Shown here: positions 42,922 through 51,574 of the stretch, piece after piece
Position numbering within the stretch: the stretch's first letter is position 1
Layout: each line of letters begins with the position of its first letter
Assembly (NCBI GenBank): GCA_964244065.1
Contig: CAXTHH010000004.1
Location: 124,001-188,000 of the forward strand
Direction: 5' to 3'
Source of the DNA: JASLDZ01 sp964244065
Lineage (GTDB): Bacteria; Pseudomonadota; Alphaproteobacteria; Caulobacterales; Caulobacteraceae
DNA: 64,000 nt
Made by a program: the position numbers and the translations under genes
The notes under the pieces: model-generated
Told to the model about the DNA's origin: nothing
The model's database searches: none
The model's input: only the letters and a program-made list of their open reading frames with translations

Positions 42922-43362
42922 GTGCGCTACCTGCACACCATGGTGCGCGTGGCCGACCTCGAGCAGGCGCTCGTGTTCTGGCGCGACCAGCTGGGCCTGG
43001 TGGAGACGCGCCGGCTGGAGAACCAGGCGGGCCGCTTCACCCTCGTCTTCCTCGCCGCGCCGGAGGACGAGGGCCGCGCCCGCGCTGAGCGCGCGCCCGA
43101 GGTGGAGCTGACCTGGAACTGGGACCCGGAGACCTACACCGGCGGCCGCAACTTCGGCCACCTGGCCTACGTGGTCGACGACATCCACGCCAAGTGCGCG
43201 GAGCTGGCGGCGGCGGGTGTGACCATCAACCGCCCGCCCCGCGACGGTCGCATGGCCTTCATCCGCTCGCCCGACGGGATCTCCATCGAGCTCCTGCAGA
43301 AGGGCGACGCGCTGGAGCCGGTGGAGCCCTGGAAGTCCGCCCCGAACATCGGGACGTGGTGA
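42922..43362 (+). CDS. gloA: Glyoxalase I (lactoylglutathione lyase) family
   Basis: 146-residue metal-dependent VOC-fold enzyme that isomerises the methylglyoxal-glutathione adduct. Metal ligands: His (RYLHTMVRV), Glu (EVELTWN), His (NFGHLAYVV), Glu (GISIELLQK). It starts at GTG 42922, 6 bp after the hydrolase stop. Glutathione-related, as are GGT and the GST nearby. Confidence 0.93.
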   Translation: MRYLHTMVRVADLEQALVFWRDQLGLVETRRLENQAGRFTLVFLAAPEDEGRARAERAPEVELTWNWDPETYTGGRNFGHLAYVVDDIHAKCAELAAAGVTINRPPRDGRMAFIRSPDGISIELLQKGDALEPVEPWKSAPNIGTW

Positions 43363-43363
43363 G

Positions 43364-43495
43364 TCAGCGCGCCCGGTAGAGGCGCACCAGCGGCGATTCC
43401 GCCAGCGTCCCATCGGGGTTCGGGCGTCGCAGCGTGGTGATCAGGCAGGGCGCGCCCGCGAGGAGGAGCGCCGCCGCTTCGAACCGTCCCGTCAT
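43364..43495 (-). CDS. Possible 43-residue protein
   Basis: ATG-started frame with GGGAG five bases upstream, starting MTGRFEAAALLLAGAPCLIT and ending LVRLYRAR, with no recognised family. It fills the gap between gloA and phoH. Sequence is protein-like but too short for certainty. Confidence 0.35.
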   Translation of the reverse strand: MTGRFEAAALLLAGAPCLITTLRRPNPDGTLAESPLVRLYRAR

Positions 43496-43539
43496 CCCCG
43501 CTCCCGCCGGCGCCCCGCCGCCGGGGCGGAGATGCGAAG

Positions 43540-44298
43540 CTAGAGCACGCCCAGCATCTCGGCCACCAGCGGGTGGCGCACGATGTCGGGGTCGGCCAGG
43601 CGGACCACGGCGATGTTGCTCAGCGGCTCCAGCTTCTCGGCCGCCTCGGCCAGGCCGCTGACGCCGGGCAGCAGGTCGGACTGCGCGGGGTCGCCGGTGA
43701 TGACCATGGTGGAGGTCCAGCCGAGGCGGGTCAGCAGCATCTTCAACTGGCCGAAGGTGCAGTTCTGCGCCTCGTCGATCACCACGAAGGCGTTGTTCAG
43801 CGTGCGGCCGCGCATGAAGCCGATCGGCGCGATCTCGATCAGCCCCTCGGCCATCAGCGCGCGCACCTTCTTCATCGAGAGCCGGTCGCTCAGCGCGTCG
43901 TAAAGCGGGCGCAGGTAGGGGGCGAGCTTGTCCTCCACGTCCCCTGGCAGGAAGCCGATGGTCTCGCCCGCGTCGACAGCCGGGCGGCTCAGCACGATGC
44001 GGCCCACCTTGCCGGCCTCCAGCGCCTCCACCGCCTTGGCGATGGCCAGGTAGGTCTTGCCCGTGCCGGCGGGGCCGAGCGCCAGCACCACGCTCTTCTG
44101 GTCGATGGCCTCCATCAGCCGGGCCTGGCCCAGCGACTTGGGCCTGACCGTCTTCAGGTAGCCCTGGTCGCGCGCGTCGGGGGTCATCGGCGACCAGCCG
44201 GTGCGCTCCACGGGCAGGCGGCGCACCTTGCCGTCGTCGAACTGGGTCATGTCGAGCTCGCCTTCCCGCACCATCCGCTTCAGCACACGCTTGGTCAT
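43540..44298 (-). CDS. phoH: PhoH-family ATPase
   Basis: 252-residue P-loop protein: VLALGPAGTGKTYLAIAKAV (Walker A), RPAVDAGETIGFLPGD, RGRTLNNAFVVIDEAQN (Walker B with DEAQ), and TRLGWTSTMVITGDPAQ. Implicated in RNA metabolism; exact role uncertain. It starts MTKRVLKRMVREGEL. A transcription terminator on the same strand lies 28 bp upstream of its start, so it has a leader-like 5' region. Confidence 0.93.
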   Translation of the reverse strand: MTKRVLKRMVREGELDMTQFDDGKVRRLPVERTGWSPMTPDARDQGYLKTVRPKSLGQARLMEAIDQKSVVLALGPAGTGKTYLAIAKAVEALEAGKVGRIVLSRPAVDAGETIGFLPGDVEDKLAPYLRPLYDALSDRLSMKKVRALMAEGLIEIAPIGFMRGRTLNNAFVVIDEAQNCTFGQLKMLLTRLGWTSTMVITGDPAQSDLLPGVSGLAEAAEKLEPLSNIAVVRLADPDIVRHPLVAEMLGVL

Positions 44299-44325
44299 GG
44301 CAGTCTCCGAGCTCCGGGGAGGAAC

Positions 44326-44355
44326 GAAAAAGGCGCGCCCCTGAGGGACGCGCCT
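44326..44355 (-). terminator. Intrinsic terminator upstream of phoH
   Basis: Minus strand AGGCGCG (44349-44355), 11-nt loop, CGCGCCT (44331-44337), then TTTTT. A canonical terminator pointing into phoH, just before its start codon; no gene on this strand upstream explains it, so it may be part of a phoH leader or end a small RNA encoded in 44360-44530. Confidence 0.75.
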
Positions 44356-44532
44356 GGGTGGAAACGAAGATGCGGAACGCCGCCGGGGGGCGGCGCGGGC
44401 GGCGGGAAGGGCGGGCGTTCAGCCACGCGGTGCTCCGCTTGCCGCGACTCGGAAGAGGTCCGAATCGCTAGGGACAGGCTCGATGGTAGCGGCTTTCCGG
44501 CGTGTTAAAGCGGCCGTCACGGAGGTGTGACG

Positions 44533-45069
44533 ATGAGGACCGGCGACGTGTACGACCTGGGCGCCGCCTCGCCCGAACTGCCTCCCGAGGGCGAGTACTG
44601 GATCGCGCCAGGCGCCGTGGTGCTGGGCCGCGTGCGGCTGGAGCGGAACGCCAGCGTCTGGTTCGGCGCGGTGGTCCGCGGCGACAACGACCCGATCACG
44701 ATCGGCGAGAACAGCAACGTTCAGGACGGGAGCGTGCTGCACACCGACGCGGGCGTCCCGCTCACGATCGGCCGCAACGTGACGGTGGGCCACCAGGCCA
44801 TGCTCCACGGCTGCACCGTGGGCGAGAACTCGCTGATCGGCATCAAGGCGACGGTGCTCAACCGGGCGGTGATCGGGCGCAACTGCCTGATCGGGGCGCA
44901 CGCCCTGATCCCCGAGGGCAAGGTGATCCCCGACAACTCCCTGGTGATGGGCGCGCCCGGCAAGGTGGTGCGCGAGCTGGACGAGCTCGCCGTGCGCATG
45001 CTGGAGGCCAGCGCGCTCCACTATGTGGAGAACTGGCGGCGCTACGCCCGCGAGCTGAAGCCGCGTTGA
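44533..45069 (+). CDS. Gamma-carbonic anhydrase family protein
   Basis: 178-residue left-handed beta-helix of hexapeptide repeats (SVWFGAVVRGDNDPITIG, VQDGSVLHTDAGVPLTIG). Zn ligands His in SVLHTD, and VGHQAMLHG (two His); the family is also known as Paal/YrdA-like. The ATG 44533 lies six bases after GGAGGT; 44527 GTG is possible. Many such proteins have weak or no anhydrase activity. It is divergent from phoH across 230 bp. Confidence 0.92.
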   Translation: MRTGDVYDLGAASPELPPEGEYWIAPGAVVLGRVRLERNASVWFGAVVRGDNDPITIGENSNVQDGSVLHTDAGVPLTIGRNVTVGHQAMLHGCTVGENSLIGIKATVLNRAVIGRNCLIGAHALIPEGKVIPDNSLVMGAPGKVVRELDELAVRMLEASALHYVENWRRYARELKPR

Positions 45070-45070
45070 A

Positions 45071-45592
45071 CTACTTGCCGAGGGCCTCGGCCAGCTGCGC
45101 CTTGTTCATCTTGGAGCGGCCCGGCACCTTCTTGCGCTTGGCCTCCTCGTAGAGCGCCGCGCGGGCGCCCGGGCCCGCGGCGTCCGCGCCGCCGTCGTGC
45201 GCGCGGTGGGGCGCCGTCTTCTCCGCCACGTCCTTCGGCTGGGCGGAGAACTGCTTGCCCTTCTTGGTGTCGGCCCGCTTCTTGGCGGTGGTGCGCGCGT
45301 ACTCCTCCTTGCTGAGGCCGTCGCGCGCCGCCTTGGGAAGGTAGCGCTCGCCGGTCTGGCCCGAGGGATGGCCGCTCTTGGTGCCCCAGTCCTCGTCCGC
45401 CCATTCCTTCAGGTGGTTGTGCGGGTCCTTCTCGCCCTTGTAGCCGCCGCCCTCGTGCTTGTATTCGTTGACGGCCAGCTGCGCCTTGCGGGCGGACCAC
45501 TGGCCGGGCTTGCCGCCCTTGTCGCCGGCGGTGACCTCCGCCTTGACCTTCTCCCACAGCGCGGGATTGGTCTTCTCCGCGACCTCGGACAT
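45071..45592 (-). CDS. Conserved hypothetical protein, DUF5872-like, with SAP-like tail
   Basis: 173 residues, basic and hydrophilic, rich in Lys/Gly. Blocks such as GQWSARKAQLAVNEYKHEGG, HLKEWADEDWGT and RYLPKAARDGLSKEEYARTT are typical of DUF5872 proteins found near DNA-associated functions. The last 30 residues (LYEEAKRKKVPGRSKMNKAQ) resemble the Rho_N/SAP-type helical nucleic-acid-binding motif. Convergent with the carbonic anhydrase gene (2-bp gap). Confidence 0.7.
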   Translation of the reverse strand: MSEVAEKTNPALWEKVKAEVTAGDKGGKPGQWSARKAQLAVNEYKHEGGGYKGEKDPHNHLKEWADEDWGTKSGHPSGQTGERYLPKAARDGLSKEEYARTTAKKRADTKKGKQFSAQPKDVAEKTAPHRAHDGGADAAGPGARAALYEEAKRKKVPGRSKMNKAQLAEALGK

Positions 45593-45647
45593 CGACGGTT
45601 CTCCTGGTTCGGAAGAGCCAACCGACGCCTGGCGCAGGCGGTTCCGG

Positions 45648-47141
45648 TCAGGCGTTCTCGCGCCGCGAGGCCATGTGCTTGACCATGCCGACGGCCGCCA
45701 GGAAGTAGTGCGCCGACGCCCACAGGTAGAAGCACGCCTGCAAGGTTATGCCCTGGCGCGTGCCGAGGCCGGAGGCGGCCTTGCACTGCGCCACGAGCCC
45801 GGCCGCCGAGCCCTTGGGCGCGACCCCGCCGGGGCAGACGGCGCCGAAGTCCGCTCCGCCGCCGGCCAGGGCCTGCAACGGCGGCGCGAAGCCCGCGCCC
45901 GGATGCGAGAAGTTCCAGCCCGAGAATTGGTCGATGAACCACCCGCAGATCGGCGGCCCCAAACCGAGCGCCAGCAGGTTCAGGAAGAAGAACAGGATGG
46001 CCGTGGCCGTCGCGCGCCGCCGCACGTCCACCGAGTTCTGCACAACCGCGAAGGTGGGCGCGAGGTAGGTGTAGTGGAACACGCCCGGGATCAGCAGGAT
46101 CAGCGCCGTCGTCTGCCAGGTCGCCTGGTTGTAGGCCAACAGGTACAGCGGCGCGGCGATCAGGATGCCGATGGCGGGCACCAGGGCGTACCAGCGTGTC
46201 GATCGCTTACCGAGATAGTCTGTGAAGAAGCCGCCGATGAGGGTGCCGGCGCCCGCCGAGACGCCCTGGATGACGCCGTAGATCAGCCCGGTCATCGCCA
46301 GGCCCAGGCCGAAGTTGCGGATGAAATGCGGCGGCACGAACGCGTTCGCGCCGTAGGAGGCGAAGGACGCCACCGTGATGCCCATCATCATGTTGAGGAC
46401 GGGCCACTTGGCGAACAGCACCTTGGTCACCGCCCAGAGCTCCGCCAGCTCGTTCCTCAGGCTCACGGGCGGCGGGGGCGGCGCGACGTCCTCGGCCAGG
46501 CGCGCGATGTCGGGCTGGAGGTCGGAGGCGCCGCGGCGGGGCTCCTTGACCAGGAGCTTGAACACCACCGCCAGCACGATCCCCGGCAGGCCCACGGCCA
46601 TGAAGGCCACGCGCCAGGAGAAGTTCTGCGCCAGCCAGCCGCCCATCACCGCGCCCACCATGGTGCCGAGCGGGATGCCGAGCGAGTAGATCGACAGGGC
46701 CGAGGCGCGTCTCCTGGGCTCGTAGTAGTCCGAGATCAGGGAGTGCGCCGGGGGGGACAAGCCCGCCTCGCCGATCCCGACGCCGAAGCGCAGCAGCGCC
46801 AACTGCGCGAAGTTCTGCGCCAGCCCGCAAGCGGCGGTGAAGCCGGACCAGATCACCAGCGACACGGTGATGATCCAGGTGCGGCTCTTGCGCTCCGCCA
46901 GCCGTGCGATGGGAATGCCCAGCAGCGTGTACAGCAGCGCGAAGTACAGCCCGCCCAGCAGGCCCAGCTGCGCATCCGTCACCTTCAGGTCGACTTTGAT
47001 GGCCTGGCCGATGGTGGACAGGATCGTGCGGTCGATGAAGTTGAAGATGTAGGCGACGAGCAGGAGCCCGAGCACCATGCTCTTGTAGCCGGTGGTGAAG
47101 GGCTGCGGGCGAACGTCGCCCTGCGCTGCGGCCTCGCTCAC
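45648..47141 (-). CDS. MFS transporter (spinster-like)
   Basis: About 497 residues, 12 predicted transmembrane helices. GTG 47141 (GCCGGA upstream) starts VSEAAAQGDV; helix 1 is VLGLLLVAYIFNFIDRTILS, typical of spinster-type MFS proteins (FNFIDRxIL); loop 2-3 motif GIPIARLAERKSRTW. The substrate is unknown. Minus strand, downstream of no other gene; divergent from the GST gene across 106 bp. Confidence 0.88.
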   Translation of the reverse strand: MSEAAAQGDVRPQPFTTGYKSMVLGLLLVAYIFNFIDRTILSTIGQAIKVDLKVTDAQLGLLGGLYFALLYTLLGIPIARLAERKSRTWIITVSLVIWSGFTAACGLAQNFAQLALLRFGVGIGEAGLSPPAHSLISDYYEPRRRASALSIYSLGIPLGTMVGAVMGGWLAQNFSWRVAFMAVGLPGIVLAVVFKLLVKEPRRGASDLQPDIARLAEDVAPPPPPVSLRNELAELWAVTKVLFAKWPVLNMMMGITVASFASYGANAFVPPHFIRNFGLGLAMTGLIYGVIQGVSAGAGTLIGGFFTDYLGKRSTRWYALVPAIGILIAAPLYLLAYNQATWQTTALILLIPGVFHYTYLAPTFAVVQNSVDVRRRATATAILFFFLNLLALGLGPPICGWFIDQFSGWNFSHPGAGFAPPLQALAGGGADFGAVCPGGVAPKGSAAGLVAQCKAASGLGTRQGITLQACFYLWASAHYFLAAVGMVKHMASRRENA

Positions 47142-47247
47142 TCCGGCGTCCCCCCCGTCCGTCTTTGTTATCGTTGTTCCCAGGACGCTATCGGAGCGGG
47201 GCGGGGGGCGCCATAGCGGACATGGAACGTCGCACGGGAGGTCGCGC

Positions 47248-47874
47248 GTGGAGCTGGTGATCGGAACGCGGGCCTGGTCCTCGTGGTCGCTGCGCCCCTG
47301 GCTGGCGCTGAAGCGCACGGGCGCGCCGTTCCGCGAGACGCTGGTGGAGCTGCGCCGGCCGGAGACCCCCGCCGCCATCGCCCGGGAGGGCTCGCCCTCC
47401 GGCCGCGTGCCCTTCCTGCGCACGGACGAGGGCGAGACGATCTGGGACAGCCTGGCGATCTGCGAGTGGGCGGCCGAGCGCTTCCCCGACGCGCGGCTGT
47501 GGCCGCAGGACCCGACGGCCCGCGCCCTGGCCCGCGCCGTCTGCGCCGAGGTGCACGCCGGCTTCGCCGCCCTGCGCGCCGAGCTGCCGATGGACCTGCA
47601 CCTGGTGGAGCCCCGTCCGCCCTCCCGCGACGTCTCCGCCGAGGTGCGGCGGCTGGTGTCGGTGTGGACGGCGCTGCGTGGCCGCTATGGCGCGGGCGGC
47701 CCCTTCCTGTTCGGCGGCTGGTCGATCGCCGACGCCTTCTACACGCCCATCGCCACGCGCCTGCGCACCTACGACGTAGACCTGGCCGCGCACGGCGACG
47801 CCGGCGCCGCCGCCGACTACGTCCGCCAGCTGCTGACGACGCCGGAGTTCCTGGAGTGGGAGGCGGCGGCCTGA
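47248..47874 (+). CDS. Glutathione S-transferase family protein
   Basis: 208 residues. Thioredoxin-like N-terminal half (ELVIGTRAWSSWSLRPWLAL with the Ser cluster, SPSGRVPFLRTDEGETIWDS including the cis-Pro and glutathione-binding DS) and an all-helical C-terminal half (FLFGGWSIADAFYTPIATRL). The start GTG 47248 has GGGAGGT upstream. Substrate unknown. Confidence 0.92.
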   Translation: MELVIGTRAWSSWSLRPWLALKRTGAPFRETLVELRRPETPAAIAREGSPSGRVPFLRTDEGETIWDSLAICEWAAERFPDARLWPQDPTARALARAVCAEVHAGFAALRAELPMDLHLVEPRPPSRDVSAEVRRLVSVWTALRGRYGAGGPFLFGGWSIADAFYTPIATRLRTYDVDLAAHGDAGAAADYVRQLLTTPEFLEWEAAA

Positions 47875-47881
47875 GCGCGAG

Positions 47882-47995
47882 CAGACCTCCCCCGCTCGCG
47901 GGGGAAGTAGCGCGGCGCAAAGCGCCGTGACGGAGGGGGCTACGCCGACCTTTCCACGTCGCGTAACCCCCTCCCCCGCAGGCAGGGGAGGTCTG
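47882..47995. repeat. 114-bp MITE-like palindrome, family C
   Basis: Terminal inverted repeats CAGACCTCCCC and GGGGAGGTCTG bound inner inverted segments (CCCCGCTCGCGGGG; GCGGCGCAAAGCGCC). It sits between the GST gene and the end of radC. No other copy is seen here, but this style of element is common between genes in Caulobacterales. Confidence 0.7.
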
Positions 47996-47998
47996 AGG

Positions 47999-48682
47999 TC
48001 ACATCAGCCCGCGGCCCTTCAGGCTCTCCACGCCGTGGCGGCCGACGATCAGGTGGTCGTGCACCGCGATCGCCATCGTCTTCGCGGCCGCCACCACCTC
48101 CTTGGTGACAGCGATGTCGGCCGCCGAGGGCGAGGGGTCGCCGGAGGGATGGTTGTGCACCAGGATCAGCGCCGAGGCGGAGAGCTCCAGCGCGCGCCGC
48201 ACCACCTCGCGCGGATAGACCGGGGCGTGGTCGACCGTGCCGGTGCTCATCAGCTCGTCGAGGATCAGCTGGTTCTTCTTGTCGAGGAACAGCACGCGGA
48301 ACTGCTCGCGCGGCTCGTGCTGGATGGCGGTGCGCACGTAGTCCAGGAGCGCGGTCCAGCTGGAGATCACGGGCCGGTCGCGCACCGCCTCGCGGCCGAT
48401 CCGCTGGGCCGCCTCGTGCACCAGCTTCAGGTCCAGGGCGACCGCCTCGCCCACGCCGCGCACCGTGGCCAGCTCCGCCGGCCGGGCGGCGAGCACGCCC
48501 GCCAGCGAGCCGAACCGGCGGATCAGCGCCTTGGCCAGCTCCTTCACGTCCCGCCGCGGGATCGAGCGGAACAGGACGAGCTCCAGCACCTCGTAGTCGG
48601 GCAGCGGCCCCAGGCCGCCGCTCAGCGCCCGCTCGCGCAGCCGCTCGCGGTGGCCGTGCTCGTGCGGGGCCTCGTCGCTCAC
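47999..48682 (-). CDS. radC: RadC-like JAB/MPN domain protein
   Basis: 227 residues. N-terminal helix-hairpin-helix region (SLAGVLAARPAELATVRGVG) and JAMM metalloprotease domain with the Zn motif HNHPSGDPSPSAADI. GTG 48682 overlaps the map stop in GTGA. Despite its name, a DNA-repair role is not proven for this family. Confidence 0.93.
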   Translation of the reverse strand: MSDEAPHEHGHRERLRERALSGGLGPLPDYEVLELVLFRSIPRRDVKELAKALIRRFGSLAGVLAARPAELATVRGVGEAVALDLKLVHEAAQRIGREAVRDRPVISSWTALLDYVRTAIQHEPREQFRVLFLDKKNQLILDELMSTGTVDHAPVYPREVVRRALELSASALILVHNHPSGDPSPSAADIAVTKEVVAAAKTMAIAVHDHLIVGRHGVESLKGRGLM

Positions 48683-49506
48683 GCCGCGTCGGCGAGGGGC
48701 GGCTTGAACAGCCCCGCCGGCGACGCCGTGAAGATCTCGCAGCCGTCCGCGGTGACGCCGACGGCGTGCTCGCACTGGGCGGAGAGCGACTTGTCGCGCG
48801 TCACCGCCGTCCAGCCGTCGGCCAACACCTTGGTGCCCGGCTTGCCCAGGTTCACCATGGGCTCGACGGTGAAGATCATGCCCGCCTTCAGCTCCGGCCC
48901 CGTGCCCGCCTGGCCGTAGTGCAGGATGTTGGGCGCGTCGTGGAACAGCCGGCCCAGGCCGTGGCCGCAGAAGTCGCGCACCACGCTCATGCGGTTCCTC
49001 TCCACCACGCGCTGGATGGCGTGGCCGAGGTCGCCGAGCTGCACGCCCGGCCTGATGGCCGCCAGCCCGGCGTCGAGCGACTCGTAGGTGACGTCGATCA
49101 GCCGCCGCGCGCGGGGGCCGACCTCGCCCACCCCGAACATGCGGCTGGAGTCGCCGTGCCAGCCGTCCACGATCACGGTGTGGTCGATGTTGACGATGTC
49201 GCCTTCGCGCAGCGCCCGCTCGCCCGGGATGCCGTGGCACACCACGTGGTTGATGGAGATGCAGGTGGTCTTCCAGTAGCCGCGGTAGCCCAGGCAGGCC
49301 GGCAGGGCCCCATGGTCCAGCGTCCACTCGCGGATCAGCCGGTCGATGTCGTCGGTGACCGCGCCGGGCACGACGTAGGGCGTGATGAAGTCCAGGCACT
49401 CGGCCACCCTGCGGCCGGCCTTGCGCATGCCCTCGAACGCCTCCGGCCCGTGGATGCGGATCGTCTCGGAGCGGACGAGCGGATCGAGTTCGTTGGCCAG
49501 CGACAT
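48679..49506 (-). CDS. map: Methionine aminopeptidase, type I
   Basis: Removes the initiator Met. 275 residues. Metal ligands: Asp in NIDHTVIVDGWHGDSS, Asp/His in FCGHGLGRLFHDAP, Glu in FTVEPMVN and Glu in CEHAVGVTADG. ATG 49506. Between sfsA (upstream) and radC in a compact minus-strand cluster. Confidence 0.96.
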   Translation of the reverse strand: MSLANELDPLVRSETIRIHGPEAFEGMRKAGRRVAECLDFITPYVVPGAVTDDIDRLIREWTLDHGALPACLGYRGYWKTTCISINHVVCHGIPGERALREGDIVNIDHTVIVDGWHGDSSRMFGVGEVGPRARRLIDVTYESLDAGLAAIRPGVQLGDLGHAIQRVVERNRMSVVRDFCGHGLGRLFHDAPNILHYGQAGTGPELKAGMIFTVEPMVNLGKPGTKVLADGWTAVTRDKSLSAQCEHAVGVTADGCEIFTASPAGLFKPPLADAA

Positions 49507-49514
49507 TCCAGGTC

Positions 49515-50228
49515 TCAGTTCGGGGCGTCGGCCCAGGGTATGCGGTGCGAGACGGCCACGCCCTCCGGCGTGACGGCGCACGCATAACATAGGACCTCCA
49601 CGCCGTGACCTCCCGCATGGTCGAGCGCCGCCGCGTAGGACGGGTCGAGGTCGCGGCAGGCGGCGAAGCGGTCGCAGTCCGTCCGCTGCACGATGAACAG
49701 CTGCACCGCCCGGTCGCCTCGCGCGGCCATGGCCTCCAGCTCGCGCAGGTGCTTCTCGCTCCGGGCGGCGCGGCAGTCGGGGAACTCGGCCAGCGCGCCC
49801 GTGCGGCGCAGGTGGCAGTTCTTCACCTCCAGCCAGCAGGGGGGCCGGCCGGGGTCCTCCAGCAGGAAGTCGATCCGGCTGGCCTCGCCATAGCGGACCT
49901 CGCGCCGCACGGAGGCGTAGCCGGCCAGCTCCGGAAGCGCGCCGGCCGCCAGCGCCTCGGCGGTGAGCGTGTTCGGAGTGAGCGTGTTCACGCCCACGGG
50001 CGCGCCGTCGGCCTCCACCAGCTCCAGCGTCCACGGCAGCTTGCGGCCCGGCTTGTCGGAGCGCGAGAGCCACACCGTGGAGCCTGGCGCGTCCAGCCCC
50101 AGCATGGCGCCGGGGTTGGGCACGTGGACCACGGTCTCCTCGGCCTCGCCCTCCAGCACCACGTCGGCCAGGAAGCGCTTGTAGCGGCGGAGGAGCCGGC
50201 CGCGGCGCAGCGGTTGCGGGAAGCGCAT
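49515..50228 (-). CDS. sfsA: SfsA family DNA/RNA nuclease-like protein
   Basis: 237 residues. Family pattern: LRRGRLLRRYKRFLADVVLE, VHVPNPGAMLGLDAPGSTVW, EASRIDFLL and CWLEVKNCHLRRTGALAEFP, where the Glu-Lys-Asn segment is nuclease-like (PD-(D/E)XK-type). Historically called sugar-fermentation stimulator; the molecular role is uncertain. Starts 43 bp from the divergent CinA-like gene. Confidence 0.93.
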   Translation of the reverse strand: MRFPQPLRRGRLLRRYKRFLADVVLEGEAEETVVHVPNPGAMLGLDAPGSTVWLSRSDKPGRKLPWTLELVEADGAPVGVNTLTPNTLTAEALAAGALPELAGYASVRREVRYGEASRIDFLLEDPGRPPCWLEVKNCHLRRTGALAEFPDCRAARSEKHLRELEAMAARGDRAVQLFIVQRTDCDRFAACRDLDPSYAAALDHAGGHGVEVLCYACAVTPEGVAVSHRIPWADAPN

Positions 50229-50270
50229 GCGGCGGACTACTCAGGCCCCTCGCCGAAGGGAAGCCGCCGC

Positions 50271-51047
50271 ATGGCCGAGAACTCCGCCGAAAGCGCCGCT
50301 GACCGCGTGACCGCCGCCGTGCTGGTGATCGGCGACGAGATCCTCTCCGGCCGGACCGCCGACACCAACATCAACAGCATCGCCCGCTTCCTCGGCCCCT
50401 ACGGCGTGGACCTGCTGGAGGTGCGCGTGGTGCCCGATGTGCATGCGGAGATCGTGGAGGCGGTGCGCGCGCTCGCCGGCCGGTACGACTACCTGTTCAC
50501 CACCGGCGGCATCGGGCCGACGCACGACGACATCACCGCCGACGCCGTAGCCGACGCCCTGGGCGTGACGCTGGAGGAGGACGCCGAGGTGGTCGCCGCC
50601 ATGACCGTCCGCTACGGCGAGCCGCCGAACGCCGCGCGCCGGCGGATGGCGCGCATCCCGCCGGGCGCCACCAAGATCCGCCACCCGCAGGGCGGCCCGC
50701 CCGGCTTCCAGGCGGCCAACGTGTTCGTCATGGCGGGCGTGCCCGGGATCATGAAGGGCATGCTTGAGGACGTGGGGCCGCGCCTGCGCACCGGGGCCGT
50801 GGTGCACAGCGCCACCCTGCGCATCTCCGGCACGGGCGAGGGCGTGATCGCCGCGCCGCTGGAGGCGGTGGCCAAGGCGCACCCCGGCATGAGCCTCGGC
50901 TCCTACCCGTTCTTCACGCCCGAGGGCTACGGCGCCAACCTCGTTGTCCGCGGCCGCGATCCGGGGGAGGTGGGCGCCGTCGTCGAGGAGCTGGCGGCCG
51001 CCCTGGTCGCCGCGGGCGTGCCGGCGGCGGAGCGCGTGGACGGGTGA
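50271..51047 (+). CDS. CinA N-terminal/molybdopterin-binding-like protein
   Basis: 258 residues, the MoCF-biosynthesis fold of CinA without the C-terminal deamidase. Motifs: AVLVIGDEILSGRTADTNIN, DYLFTTGGIGPTHDDITADA, FVMAGVPGIMKGM. Proteins of this type are annotated competence/damage-inducible or pyrophosphatase-like; the function here is unproven. First gene of a three-gene operon with GTGA and ATGA overlaps. Confidence 0.92.
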   Translation: MAENSAESAADRVTAAVLVIGDEILSGRTADTNINSIARFLGPYGVDLLEVRVVPDVHAEIVEAVRALAGRYDYLFTTGGIGPTHDDITADAVADALGVTLEEDAEVVAAMTVRYGEPPNAARRRMARIPPGATKIRHPQGGPPGFQAANVFVMAGVPGIMKGMLEDVGPRLRTGAVVHSATLRISGTGEGVIAAPLEAVAKAHPGMSLGSYPFFTPEGYGANLVVRGRDPGEVGAVVEELAAALVAAGVPAAERVDG

Positions 51048-51574
51048 GCGCGCCGGCCTGGTGGATCGAGGCGGACGGGCGCGTCTGGGGCCCCTACCCC
51101 GCCGACCGCCTCGCGCGCTTCAAGGCGGAGGGCCGTCTCGGCGCCGCCAGCCTGGTCGCCGACGTCGCGGAGGGGCCTTTCGCCCCGGCCGCCCTGGAGC
51201 CACGCCTGGCGGCGCTGTTCCCTGAGGCGGCGGCCGCGAGCGCCGAACCGCGCGAGCGGACGCCGCAGCCCGACAAGCCCCCGCGCCGCGCGCTGCTGGT
51301 GATCGCCGACCTGGGCCAGACGCCGCCCGAGTCGCTGGAGGCCGCGCTGGGCGCGCACGGCGAGTGGGTGCGCGTACGCCAGGGCGCCTGGCTGGTCCGC
51401 GCCCCAGACGGGGCGCCCGCCCTGCGCAACGCCCTCTCCCGCCGCCTTCGGCCGGGCGAGGCGCTGCTGGCGGCCGAGGCCCGGTGCGAGGACGCCGCCT
51501 GGTTCAACCTCGACGGCGACACGGACCGGGCGCTGCGGCGGCTGTGGGCGGAACCGCCTGGCGTCGTCGGATGA
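51044..51574 (+). CDS. Hypothetical protein with N-terminal GYF_2-like domain
   Basis: 176 residues. The N-terminal 60 residues (WWIEADGRVWGPYPADRLAR) resemble the GYF_2 fold that binds proline-rich or tail segments; then a linker rich in Glu/Pro/Ala and a second domain (RRALLVIADLGQTPPESLEA, VRVRQGAWLVRAPDGAPALR) with no recognised family. Overlaps its upstream and downstream neighbours by 4 nt, so it is coupled to them. Confidence 0.65.
   Translation: MSAPAWWIEADGRVWGPYPADRLARFKAEGRLGAASLVADVAEGPFAPAALEPRLAALFPEAAAASAEPRERTPQPDKPPRRALLVIADLGQTPPESLEAALGAHGEWVRVRQGAWLVRAPDGAPALRNALSRRLRPGEALLAAEARCEDAAWFNLDGDTDRALRRLWAEPPGVVG

Noticed and set aside
47882..47995. CRISPR repeat or transposon end
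   Set aside because: A single palindromic unit with no spacers and no transposase nearby; treated as a non-autonomous intergenic element.
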